DNA of 7,781 nucleotides. Source: Bordetella parapertussis (GTDB taxonomy: Bacteria; Pseudomonadota; Gammaproteobacteria; Burkholderiales; Burkholderiaceae_B). The notes below the pieces were generated by a model. It was given only the letters and a program-made list of their open reading frames with translations. It ran no database searches and was not told the origin of the DNA. Shown here one piece after another: positions 1-5,798 of this stretch. Where the stretch lies: positions 1 to 7,781 of the forward strand of contig CALQNE010000170.1 of assembly GCA_943331855.1 (NCBI GenBank), written 5' to 3'. How positions within the stretch are numbered: the first letter of the stretch is position 1; every line of letters starts with the position of its first letter. Made by a program: the position numbers and the translations under genes.

Positions 1-609
1 AATCATGCCAATCGCACCACAGGCGGCTGCTGGCAGACGCACAGAGCCTGTTGTATCAGAGCCTAGCGCAAAGAGTGTGGTGCCCGCGGCAACGCTCGCA
101 CCCGCACCTGTGGAAGAACCGCCTGTGAAGCGACTCGTATCCCAGGGATTGCGCGCGGGCGGAAAAGGCAAGTCAAAGTATTCGCCGCCATTGCCAGTGC
201 CAAACTCCCACGTTGAGAGCTTGCCAATCAGAACGGCTCCAGCAGCTTTTAATTTTTGAACCAGAGCGGCGTCTTGCATCGGGATATGTTTCAACCGTAA
301 ACGAGACCCTGCAGTGGCGGGCATACCTGCTACGTCATAGTTATCTTTGACTGCAAAAGGTAGTCCGTGCAGCGGGCCTTTCCAATGTCCCGCAGCGATT
401 TCTTTGCCCGCCTGCGCGGCCGCGAGTCTTGCTTGGGAGGCTGCGACATGAATATAAGAATGGATCCGGTCATCAACGGCGGTGATCCGTTCAAGATACG
501 CTTCAAGCAAGTCGCTTGGCGAAAGCGATTGATTGGCAATGCGTGCCGAGGCATCCGCCAGGGTAATCGCCCATAACGGAGCAGCGCTTTTGTTTGATTT
601 TGAGGTCAT
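1..609 (-). CDS. Amidase-signature family hydrolase, N-terminal 203 residues (cut by the left edge)
   Basis: This minus-strand frame is open from the ATG at 609 to the window edge, so only the N-terminal part is visible; family members are usually about 450-500 residues long. It is a Ser-cisSer-Lys amide hydrolase, probably cytoplasmic since no signal peptide is seen. The catalytic Lys is K88 in PFAVKDN. The glycine-serine loop FTGGSSTGAG at 162-170 supplies the cis-Ser (S165), and the nucleophile is S189 in SDTTGSVRLPA, 24 residues later, as in fatty acid amide hydrolase (S217/S241). Residue T187 lies where the classic signature has Gly or Ala. The start codon overlaps the stop of the upstream aldolase gene (ATGA at 609-606), so translation is probably coupled; there is no strong Shine-Dalgarno of its own. 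The family is certain. The substrate is unknown: it could be a simple amide, an N-carbamoyl compound or a GatA-like paralogue, though the operon context favours catabolism. Confidence 0.92.
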   Translation of the reverse strand, partial: MTSKSNKSAAPLWAITLADASARIANQSLSPSDLLEAYLERITAVDDRIHSYIHVAASQARLAAAQAGKEIAAGHWKGPLHGLPFAVKDNYDVAGMPATAGSRLRLKHIPMQDAALVQKLKAAGAVLIGKLSTWEFGTGNGGEYFDLPFPPARNPWDTSRFTGGSSTGAGASVAAGTTLFALGSDTTGSVRLPAAACGAIGMI

Positions 610-1286
610 GTGAGCCATCGAACTCCGACGCGTTCAAGAAGCTGTTCAAACCCTGGTGGCTCTGTGGCACCCGAGCGAACGCGTTGTTCAAGTATTGAGT
701 CTTGTTGACGCAAGGCGATCAGTTTTTCTGACACCTGGGCGAATTGCGCAGGCGGGACGGCGACGATACCGTCATCGTCTGCGATGATTAGATCACCGGG
801 GTGGATGACGACAGACCCAAGCGTGATGGGTAAGCCAACGGTACCTGGCCCCTGTTTGGTTGGAATCAAAGGCGATGTACCTGCGGCGTAAACCGGCAAG
901 TTAATTTCGCGTAAGCCATCGAGATCGCGTACCAAGCCGTCGGTGATCATGCCCGCCGCTTTTGCATTGTTTAAGAGACCCATAATGTGATCACCTAAAA
1001 GCGCGCAGCCTGTATGAGAGGCGCTCGCGACCACGAGTATGTCACCAGGCCGAACAACTTTCAGTGCAGCATATGGTGCAAGGTTGTCTCCCGGGGCAGT
1101 CCATACGGGCAGCGCAGACCCCATGAGTCGGGCGCCTCCAGAAAAGCGGCGTAAGGGGTGTTTGAAAGTGCCAACTCCACCGGTTGCATCGCTAAATTGA
1201 CTAGAAGAAGCTTGTAAGAAAACGGGATAACGTTCGATCGCGACGCGCGGCCAATCTTTTAGAATGGTGAGGGCTGGCGTTGTCAT
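606..1286 (-). CDS. RraA-like / HMG-aldolase-type class II pyruvate aldolase
   Basis: A 226-residue protein of the RraA/4-hydroxy-4-methyl-2-oxoglutarate aldolase fold. Family members that are true enzymes cleave 4-hydroxy-2-oxo acids to pyruvate or decarboxylate oxaloacetate with a divalent metal. The catalytic signature is present: G98-D99, exactly 20 residues, then R120-D121 in ITDGLVRDLDG; D121 is the expected metal ligand. Other family blocks are the GD at 81-82, PVYAAGTSP at 131-139 and HPGDLIIADDDGIVAVP at 162-178. The C-terminal helix with the QQDSILE segment is also typical. It lies second in a minus-strand operon, 1 nt after the cysteine hydrolase stop and overlapping the amidase start by 4 nt. 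No clear Shine-Dalgarno precedes its ATG, so translation probably depends on coupling. Older annotation often calls such proteins 'regulator of RNase E activity' or 'dimethylmenaquinone methyltransferase'; the intact motif and catabolic operon argue against both. The natural substrate is not known. Confidence 0.9.
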   Translation of the reverse strand: MTTPALTILKDWPRVAIERYPVFLQASSSQFSDATGGVGTFKHPLRRFSGGARLMGSALPVWTAPGDNLAPYAALKVVRPGDILVVASASHTGCALLGDHIMGLLNNAKAAGMITDGLVRDLDGLREINLPVYAAGTSPLIPTKQGPGTVGLPITLGSVVIHPGDLIIADDDGIVAVPPAQFAQVSEKLIALRQQDSILEQRVRSGATEPPGFEQLLERVGVRWLT

Positions 1287-1287
1287 T

Positions 1288-1926
1288 TTAGTTGCGAGTT
1301 AGCGTCTTAAACCAAGTGATCACCTCTGATTTTGGTACCACGTCGCCGTACTTGGCGTTGATGTCGAACAGGGCCGCGTCATGCGGGCCATCGTGGCGAT
1401 CGCCTGAGCATTCGCGGGGTACAACCACACGATAGCCATATTGAATACCGTCGACCGCAGTGGCTCGAACACAGCCGCTGGTCGAACAGCCAATTAGCAC
1501 GATGGTGTCGATGTCGAGGGTTTTAAGGGTTGAACTTAAAGAAGTACCAAAAAAACAGCTTGGGTACTGCTTGGTGATAATGAAGTCTTGAGGATGAGGC
1601 GTAATGTGACTGTCGATTTCGCCTAGGGGTTCACCCTTCACAAAAAGTTTTAGAGAGGGAACCTTTTTAAAAAATAAACCGCCATCTGCGCCTGAGGGGT
1701 GATAAACCACTTGCGTGTAGAGAACGGGCACTTTCGCAGCACGCGCAGCATCTAATAGGGGTACCGAATGTGCAACCGCATCCACCACGCCTTGTCCAAA
1801 AAAAGGTGCGCCTGGGGTGGTGTAGGCTTTGACGAAGTCAACCACAATCACAGCAGGGCGATTGCCAAAGCCTAGGGCGGTGTCAAAGACTCCGCGGTAG
1901 TTTTCGTCACGGGTGGGTTCGCTCAT
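1288..1926 (-). CDS. Isochorismatase-like cysteine hydrolase (N-carbamoylsarcosine amidase / maleamate amidase type)
   Basis: A 212-residue cysteine hydrolase with the full Asp-Lys-Cys triad of the isochorismatase-like family: D30 in AVIVVDFVKAY, K119 in ITKQYPSCFFGTSL and the nucleophile C152 in GCSTSGCVRATA. The TSGCVRAT motif and the 33-residue Lys-to-Cys spacing match N-carbamoylsarcosine amidohydrolase and the maleamate amidohydrolase NicF rather than the water-using isochorismatases. Such enzymes hydrolyse a C-N bond of a small amide or ureido acid and release ammonia. It is the first gene of a three-gene minus-strand operon with an aldolase and an amidase. A partial Shine-Dalgarno (AGGT) lies 7 nt before the ATG, and a candidate promoter is 54-82 nt upstream. 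Sequence alone cannot separate maleamate, N-carbamoylsarcosine or another amide as substrate, so no symbol is given. Confidence 0.92.
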   Translation of the reverse strand: MSEPTRDENYRGVFDTALGFGNRPAVIVVDFVKAYTTPGAPFFGQGVVDAVAHSVPLLDAARAAKVPVLYTQVVYHPSGADGGLFFKKVPSLKLFVKGEPLGEIDSHITPHPQDFIITKQYPSCFFGTSLSSTLKTLDIDTIVLIGCSTSGCVRATAVDGIQYGYRVVVPRECSGDRHDGPHDAALFDINAKYGDVVPKSEVITWFKTLTRN

Positions 1927-1960
1927 TTGATGACCTGTCGGATGGTGAAATATCGGAAAT

Positions 1961-2022
1961 GTTAAAAAACGGTATCGAGAGTCTAAGGCTAGAGTTCCAA
2001 AATGACAATACAGATTTTTAAC
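1961..2022. repeat. 8-bp inverted repeat flanking the minus-operon promoter
   Basis: GTTAAAAA at 1961-1968 and its exact reverse complement TTTTTAAC at 2015-2022 bracket the candidate promoter at 1980-2008. The arms are 54 bp apart centre to centre, close to five helical turns. Paired operator half-sites are possible, but both arms are AT-rich in an AT-rich intergenic region, so chance is a real alternative. Confidence 0.25.
1980..2008 (-). promoter_or_regulatory. Candidate sigma-70 promoter for the minus-strand hydrolase operon
   Basis: On the minus strand TTGTCA (2008-2003; five of six matches to TTGACA) is followed after exactly 17 nt by TAGACT (1985-1980; four of six matches to TATAAT). 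Transcription would start near 1973 and give a leader of about 45 nt before the ATG at 1926. Position and spacing fit well, but this is a consensus match only. Confidence 0.4.
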
Positions 2023-2081
2023 GATCTTATTATTTCAGTTTGGGCTCATTTTTTCCGCTTCAAGCTCCGATCTCTCGTATT

Positions 2082-2109
2082 TTGCAGTGCGCTATGCTAC
2101 GGTTCTAAA
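2082..2109 (+). promoter_or_regulatory. Weak candidate promoter for the flavin reductase / amidohydrolase operon
   Basis: TTGCAG (2082-2087) and TCTAAA (2104-2109) are 16 nt apart on the plus strand. Both match the sigma-70 consensus only partly, so the call is tentative. If real, transcription would start near 2116, just before the hairpin at 2121-2145, leaving a leader of about 95 nt before the GTG start. No better plus-strand promoter was seen in 1927-2211. Confidence 0.2.
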
Positions 2110-2145
2110 TGACGAGGTAAAAAAGAACCAAAAAAGGGTTCTTTT
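2101..2145 (+). promoter_or_regulatory. Competing inverted repeats: possible attenuator or multi-site operator
   Basis: AGAACC at 2124-2129 can pair with GGTTCT on either side, at 2101-2106 or at 2137-2142. The downstream pairing extends to nine perfect base pairs (AAAAGAACC at 2121-2129 with GGTTCTTTT at 2137-2145) around a 7-nt A-rich loop and ends in four U, like a weak intrinsic terminator. The two pairings exclude each other. The element lies 67 nt upstream of the GTG start of the plus operon, where a leader attenuator or a repeated protein-binding site would be expected. The inverted repeats are seen directly; the regulatory role is inferred. Confidence 0.4.
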
Positions 2146-2199
2146 GCTATTGCCTTTCAGTTTAATCAAGCATCAAACAAGTTTCTTCTAAAAAAGATA

Positions 2200-2204
2200 A
2201 AGGA
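2200..2204 (+). promoter_or_regulatory. Ribosome binding site supporting the GTG start at 2212
   Basis: AAGGA at 2200-2204 is 7 nt upstream of GTG at 2212. No in-frame ATG with comparable spacing exists, and the family alignment begins close to this point, so the GTG start is preferred. Confidence 0.65.
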
Positions 2205-2211
2205 TCCAAAC

Positions 2212-2838
2212 GTGAGCGACTATTTCTACGAACCTAGCAAAGGCCATGGTCTACCCCATAACCCGTTCAAGGCCATCATCGCGCCTCGCCCGATTGGTTG
2301 GATCTCGACCATTGACAAGCTTGGACGTGTCAATCTGGCGCCGTATAGTTTTTTTAACGCTTTTGCCGAGACACCCCCGGTGATTGGTTTTTGCACGAGC
2401 GGTTCGCGTAAAGACAGCTGTAATAATGCAGATGAAACCGGTGAGTTTGTTGCTAATTTTTGTGGTGCTGACTTAGCCCAAGAAATGAACATCACGTCGG
2501 CGTCTGTTGCGCCTGGCATTGACGAAATGAAGTTAGCGGGTTTGGCTGCCACCGCCTCAACGCTGGTCAAGCCGCCTCGGGTGACTGATGCGATTGCTGC
2601 ACTCGAGTGCAAACTGATTAGTACGACACAGTTGACCGATGCGAAGGGTGCCTTGATCAACACTTGGCTCACGCTAGGCGAAGTTGTTGGTGTGCATATT
2701 AATAACAAGTTTTTGAAAGATGGCATCTTTGATACGGCTGCCGCTCGCCCACTCGGACGTTGTGGCTATCAAGGCGATTACGTTGAGGTCAATACCTTGT
2801 TCGAAATGTTTCGTCCAAAAGATTACGTCGCAAGCTAG
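2212..2838 (+). CDS. Flavin reductase-like FMN-binding split-barrel protein
   Basis: A 208-residue protein of the flavin reductase-like domain family (DIM6/NTAB type). Members bind FMN and use NAD(P)H to supply reduced flavin, or act as flavoproteins themselves. The diagnostic N-terminal block is present: APRPIGWIST at 24-33, then GRVNLAPYSFFNAFAETPP at 38-56, which forms the flavin-phosphate pocket, and KDSCNNADETGEFVANF at 67-83. The C-terminal part with LGEVVGVHI (155-163), DGIFDTAAARPLGRCGYQGDY (split over 170-190) and VEVNTLFEMFRP (191-202) also fits the family. It starts at a GTG with a good Shine-Dalgarno and is the first gene of a two-gene operon with an amidohydrolase 28 nt downstream. 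No large flavin monooxygenase subunit is present in the window, so its electron acceptor, if any, lies elsewhere. The name describes the fold; reductase activity is an inference. Confidence 0.88.
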   Translation: MSDYFYEPSKGHGLPHNPFKAIIAPRPIGWISTIDKLGRVNLAPYSFFNAFAETPPVIGFCTSGSRKDSCNNADETGEFVANFCGADLAQEMNITSASVAPGIDEMKLAGLAATASTLVKPPRVTDAIAALECKLISTTQLTDAKGALINTWLTLGEVVGVHINNKFLKDGIFDTAAARPLGRCGYQGDYVEVNTLFEMFRPKDYVAS

Positions 2839-2866
2839 GGCGCTTAGCCCAAGGTAAGGAAAAATT

Positions 2867-3904
2867 ATGGCGCAAACGCTCGCAAAAAACCCTCATATCG
2901 GAATCCGACCAGAGTGGCTGGCATTGCGCACTGAGGAAATCCTTGAGCCCGAGTTAAAAATTGTGGATCCGCACCACCACCTGTGGGAGCGGCAAGACAA
3001 TCTTTATTTGTTCCATGATTTACTGGCCGACATGAACGCTGGCCATAACGTGGTGTCGACCGTCTTCGTGCAATGCCGTTCGATGTTGCGCAAGGACGGA
3101 CCCGCTTCATTGGCTGCGCTGGGTGAGGTTGAATTTGTGACCGGTATTGCGGCGATGAGTGCCAGCGGGCTTTATGGTTCAGCCCGTGCTTGTGCAGGAA
3201 TCGTCTCAGGTGCAGACTTGCTACTGGGTGATCAGGTTGCGCCCGTGCTTGAGCTGATGGCGCACAGTGCCGGTGGCAGATTGCGCGGCGTGCGAAACCC
3301 GGTGGTTTGGCACAGCAGCCCTGATGTGGAGTCGACGACAGCTGTCTTGCCTGCCAAGGGATTAATGGCCGATAGCGCCTTTCGTAAGGGTGTGGCGCAA
3401 CTTGGTATGCACGGACTCTCGCTAGATGTCTGGGCCTACCATACGCAGCTTGGTGAGCTCTACGACCTCGCGAAAGCGAATCCAAAGGTCACAGTGATCG
3501 TGGATCATTTTGGAGGGCCTGTTGGTGTGGGGCCTCATGCAGCCGATATGACCGAGATGTTCAAACAATGGCGCGCAGGCATTGCGTTGGTTGCGAGCCT
3601 GCCCAACACTGTGATCAAAATGGGTGGGGCAGGGATGCCCGTGTTTGGAATTCGTTTTGATCAAGGGCCTACCCCTCCTGCATCAGAGCAGTTAGCTGTG
3701 GCTTGGCGGGCGTACTTTGAAACCTGCATTGAATGTTTTGGTGTTGACCGTTGTATGTTTGAAAGTAATTTTCCGGTCGATAAAGGTATGTTCAGCTACC
3801 AGGTGCTCTGGAACGGGTTTAAGCGCTTGGCAAAAGATTATTCAGCGAGTGAGAAGACTGCCTTATTTAGTGCAACCGCAGAGCGCGTGTATCGATTGGT
3901 TTAA
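2867..3904 (+). CDS. TIM-barrel amidohydrolase (Amidohydro_2 / COG3618-like)
   Basis: A 345-residue protein of the amidohydrolase-2 family, related to 2-pyrone-4,6-dicarboxylate lactonase and sugar-lactone hydrolases. These open lactone or cyclic amide rings or hydrolyse esters in the cytoplasm. The first-strand signature is IVDPHHHLWE at 32-41 (H36 and H38). Later strands show GVRNPVVWHSS (141-151), LSLDVWAYHTQL (184-195), VIVDHFGGP (210-218, with D213 and H214) and CMFESNFPVDK (296-306). In many relatives the last block reads SDWP, giving the catalytic Asp; here that position is Asn (N301), with D305 nearby. AAGGA at 2856-2860, 6 nt before the ATG, is a good ribosome binding site. It follows the flavin reductase-like gene by 28 nt in what is probably one transcript and converges with the exporter gene, 13 bp away. 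Substrate unknown; lactonase or cyclic-imide hydrolase are the likeliest roles. Confidence 0.88.
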   Translation: MAQTLAKNPHIGIRPEWLALRTEEILEPELKIVDPHHHLWERQDNLYLFHDLLADMNAGHNVVSTVFVQCRSMLRKDGPASLAALGEVEFVTGIAAMSASGLYGSARACAGIVSGADLLLGDQVAPVLELMAHSAGGRLRGVRNPVVWHSSPDVESTTAVLPAKGLMADSAFRKGVAQLGMHGLSLDVWAYHTQLGELYDLAKANPKVTVIVDHFGGPVGVGPHAADMTEMFKQWRAGIALVASLPNTVIKMGGAGMPVFGIRFDQGPTPPASEQLAVAWRAYFETCIECFGVDRCMFESNFPVDKGMFSYQVLWNGFKRLAKDYSASEKTALFSATAERVYRLV

Positions 3905-3917
3905 CCCGCAACCGGGC

Positions 3918-4670
3918 TTACATCAAAGTGATTGCGCGATAGGTCATGTAACCCCCTAGAAGCAACAGGCCACTAAAAAAACATTTTTTGAATAAGGCCT
4001 GAGGCATCTTGTCACGCAGCTTTTGCCCAATAAACATTCCAGCAAAGGCTGGGATCAAGGCAACCAATGAGGCTGCGGCCACCGTCATCTGAAACTGACC
4101 TGTGATCAGTAGTCCCAGGGCTAGGGCAAAAGAAGATACGGTAAACGAAAGGCCAAGCGCCTGAATCAGGTCGTCTTTCTTTAAATTGAGCGCAGTAAAG
4201 TAAGGTGCAACGGGAAGGGCTGAAATCCCGGTAGCGCCCATCAAGATTCCTGTACAAAATCCCATGAAAGGTGACAGCCACCATTCTGATTTTGGTGCAA
4301 CAGTCAGTCGCGCAGCGCTTAACCCGAAGGCACCATAAATGGTGAGAACAACGCCCAAGCCCGCAGTGACAATCTGCGTGTTGCCGCTAGTAATGAAGCT
4401 CACGCCGAAAGGAGTCCCTAAGCAGATTCCGAGTAACAAGGTGCCGAAGCGTTTGCTCAATGCTCTGAAGTTGGGTCCTGCGATCAGTTGCCAAACGTTT
4501 GTAATGAGCGATGGTAAAACGAGCATGGCTGCGGCTTCGACAGGTGCAATGACGAGACCTAAAAAACCGATGGCGACCGTAGGAAGCCCCATCCCCAGTA
4601 CGCCTTTGACGACCCCGGCGGCTACAAAAATTGCACCGGTCAAAGCGAGTACCACGAGACTGTCTTGCAT
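3918..4670 (-). CDS. TauE/SafE family inner-membrane exporter
   Basis: A 250-residue, highly hydrophobic protein of the TauE/SafE (formerly DUF81) family, inner-membrane exporters of sulfite, sulfoacetate or other small organic anions. Hydrophobic segments lie near 5-27, 30-52, 76-95, 100-120, 133-152, 170-190, 194-215 and 229-247, so about eight membrane spans. The internal duplication typical of the family shows as the glycine-rich motif GVVKGVLGMGLPTVAIGF (19-36) and its counterpart GFCTGILMGATGISALPVAPYF (split over 137-158). Length is normal. The ATG at 4670 is the only reasonable start; no in-frame upstream ATG or GTG exists, although no clear Shine-Dalgarno is seen. It is transcribed away from the 2OG dioxygenase gene, and its 3' end faces the amidohydrolase gene with 13 bp between stops. 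Its substrate is unknown; pairing with a TauD-family enzyme hints at sulfite or a sulfonate, but the family is broad. Confidence 0.9.
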   Translation of the reverse strand: MQDSLVVLALTGAIFVAAGVVKGVLGMGLPTVAIGFLGLVIAPVEAAAMLVLPSLITNVWQLIAGPNFRALSKRFGTLLLGICLGTPFGVSFITSGNTQIVTAGLGVVLTIYGAFGLSAARLTVAPKSEWWLSPFMGFCTGILMGATGISALPVAPYFTALNLKKDDLIQALGLSFTVSSFALALGLLITGQFQMTVAAASLVALIPAFAGMFIGQKLRDKMPQALFKKCFFSGLLLLGGYMTYRAITLM

Positions 4671-4742
4671 GAGGCGGACGCTTAATATGATGTGAAGTGA
4701 CTTAGAATGGTGACCATCATAGAGCAGATATTGGATATTCTC

Positions 4743-5798
4743 ATGCGACGCGCTGCTTTACCTCCCAAGATTGACGGTCCTAGCGCTTGGCTTGGACCTG
4801 AAGAATCTACGAAACAACACTGGCAATACGAACTGACTGATGAGGATTTAGCTGAGCTTGAGCAGGCGGCGACGCATTGCTTGGAGGTAAGTCCTGATCT
4901 GACGCAAATCAAACGATCTTCTTTTTTACTACCAACGCTTGCCCCGCGGCTTGCTGCGATTCACAAGGCCTTGTTGCAGGGCTGTGGCTTTGCATTGATT
5001 CGCGCTTTGCCGGTGCAGCAGTGGTCACGCGAGATCACGGCGGCGGCGTTCTATGGCATTGGCACGCATTTAGGTCATCCGCGGCCGCAAAACTCCAAAG
5101 GGCATGTGCTCGGTCATGTCATCGATATGGGTATGGATGCGAAGGACCCGAATGTTCGGATTTATCAGACGCATGAGCGGCAAACCTTTCATACGGACTC
5201 AAGCGATATCGTGGGTTTAGTGTGTTTGCAGCAGGCGAAAGCGGGCGGTGATTCAGCCTTGGTGTCCTCGAATACGCTCTATAACAAAATGCGCGCTGAG
5301 CATCCACACTTGGCGGCGGCGTTGTTTGATCCGATCGCAACCGATCGTCGGGGCGAAGTGCCGTCTGGGCAAAAGCCCTTTTTTGAAATCCCGGTTTTTA
5401 GTTGGTATCAGGGGCTGATGTCTACAATTTATCAACGCCAGTACATTGATTCAGCGCAGCGCTTTGATGATGCGTTTCGTTTAACGCCTTTGCATGTTGA
5501 GGCGCTTGATTGCTTTGATACGCTTGCGAATAGTGCAGATCTAAATTTTTTGATGCGCTTAGAAGCAGGGGATATGCAGTTTGTTCACAATCACACCTTG
5601 CTGCATGATCGCACTGCGTTTGAGGACTGGAGTGATCCGAAGCGTAAACGACATTTATTGCGTTTGTGGCTATCATCGCCAGACGCGCGACCACTCGCGC
5701 CTGAATGGGCGCAGCGTTATGGCTCGGTTGAGCCAGGCTTTAGAGGTGGGGTAATGATGCCTGCCACAGCGTGGCAGGCGCCCCTGAACCCCGTCTAA
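4743..5798 (+). CDS. TauD/TfdA-family Fe(II)/2-oxoglutarate-dependent dioxygenase
   Basis: A 351-residue non-haem iron oxygenase if started at the ATG at 4743. The upstream in-frame ATG at 4707 would add 12 residues (363 in total). The later start is preferred because PPKIDGPSAW (residues 7-16) is where relatives usually begin and a GGA sits 7 nt upstream, but this is not decisive. The iron-binding facial triad is H150 and D152 in RQTFHTDSSD and H288 in HNHTLLHDRTAFEDW. R303 or R307 in RKRHLLRLWL would bind the 2-oxoglutarate carboxylate. Such enzymes hydroxylate a substrate, often making an unstable product that loses sulfite, an alcohol or an amine, while converting 2-oxoglutarate to succinate and CO2. 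A TATGAT at 4686-4691 could be its -10 element; no good -35 is seen. The gene is divergent from the TauE/SafE exporter and convergent with the class II aldolase. It is clearly in the TauD/TfdA superfamily, but calling it taurine dioxygenase would go too far. Confidence 0.88.
   Translation: MRRAALPPKIDGPSAWLGPEESTKQHWQYELTDEDLAELEQAATHCLEVSPDLTQIKRSSFLLPTLAPRLAAIHKALLQGCGFALIRALPVQQWSREITAAAFYGIGTHLGHPRPQNSKGHVLGHVIDMGMDAKDPNVRIYQTHERQTFHTDSSDIVGLVCLQQAKAGGDSALVSSNTLYNKMRAEHPHLAAALFDPIATDRRGEVPSGQKPFFEIPVFSWYQGLMSTIYQRQYIDSAQRFDDAFRLTPLHVEALDCFDTLANSADLNFLMRLEAGDMQFVHNHTLLHDRTAFEDWSDPKRKRHLLRLWLSSPDARPLAPEWAQRYGSVEPGFRGGVMMPATAWQAPLNPV
5759..5779 (+). repeat. Perfect 9-bp hairpin inside the 3' end of the dioxygenase gene
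   Basis: GCCTGCCAC at 5759-5767 and GTGGCAGGC at 5771-5779 form a perfect 9-bp GC-rich stem with a 3-nt AGC loop. It lies within the last codons (encoding part of PATAWQAP), 17 nt before the stop codon. No U tract follows. It may protect the mRNA 3' end or contribute to transcript ending at this convergent junction. Confidence 0.5.

Noticed and set aside
1288..1926. Naming the cysteine hydrolase nicF (maleamate amidohydrolase)
   Set aside because: Triad spacing fits, but N-carbamoylsarcosine amidases fit too and no other nic gene is visible.
2226..2726. Long minus-strand open frame opposite the flavin reductase-like gene
   Set aside because: It lies wholly antisense to a protein with clear family motifs and its translation shows no recognisable domain or ribosome binding site.
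2865..3485. 206-codon minus-strand open frame opposite the amidohydrolase gene
   Set aside because: Its Arg/His/Pro-rich composition is typical of an antisense shadow, and the plus frame carries an unmistakable amidohydrolase.
3903..3917. CCCG/CGGG mini-hairpin in the 13-bp gap between the convergent amidohydrolase and exporter genes
   Set aside because: Only four base pairs, then a mismatch, and no U tract in either direction; too weak to call a terminator.
4339..4695. 118-codon plus-strand open frame opposite the exporter gene
   Set aside because: Its Thr/Pro/Lys-rich translation is the complement of a membrane protein gene, with no independent support.
4743..5798. Naming the dioxygenase tauD
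   Set aside because: The protein is longer than typical TauD and shares only the superfamily metal and 2-oxoglutarate motifs; the taurine-specific identity is not supported.
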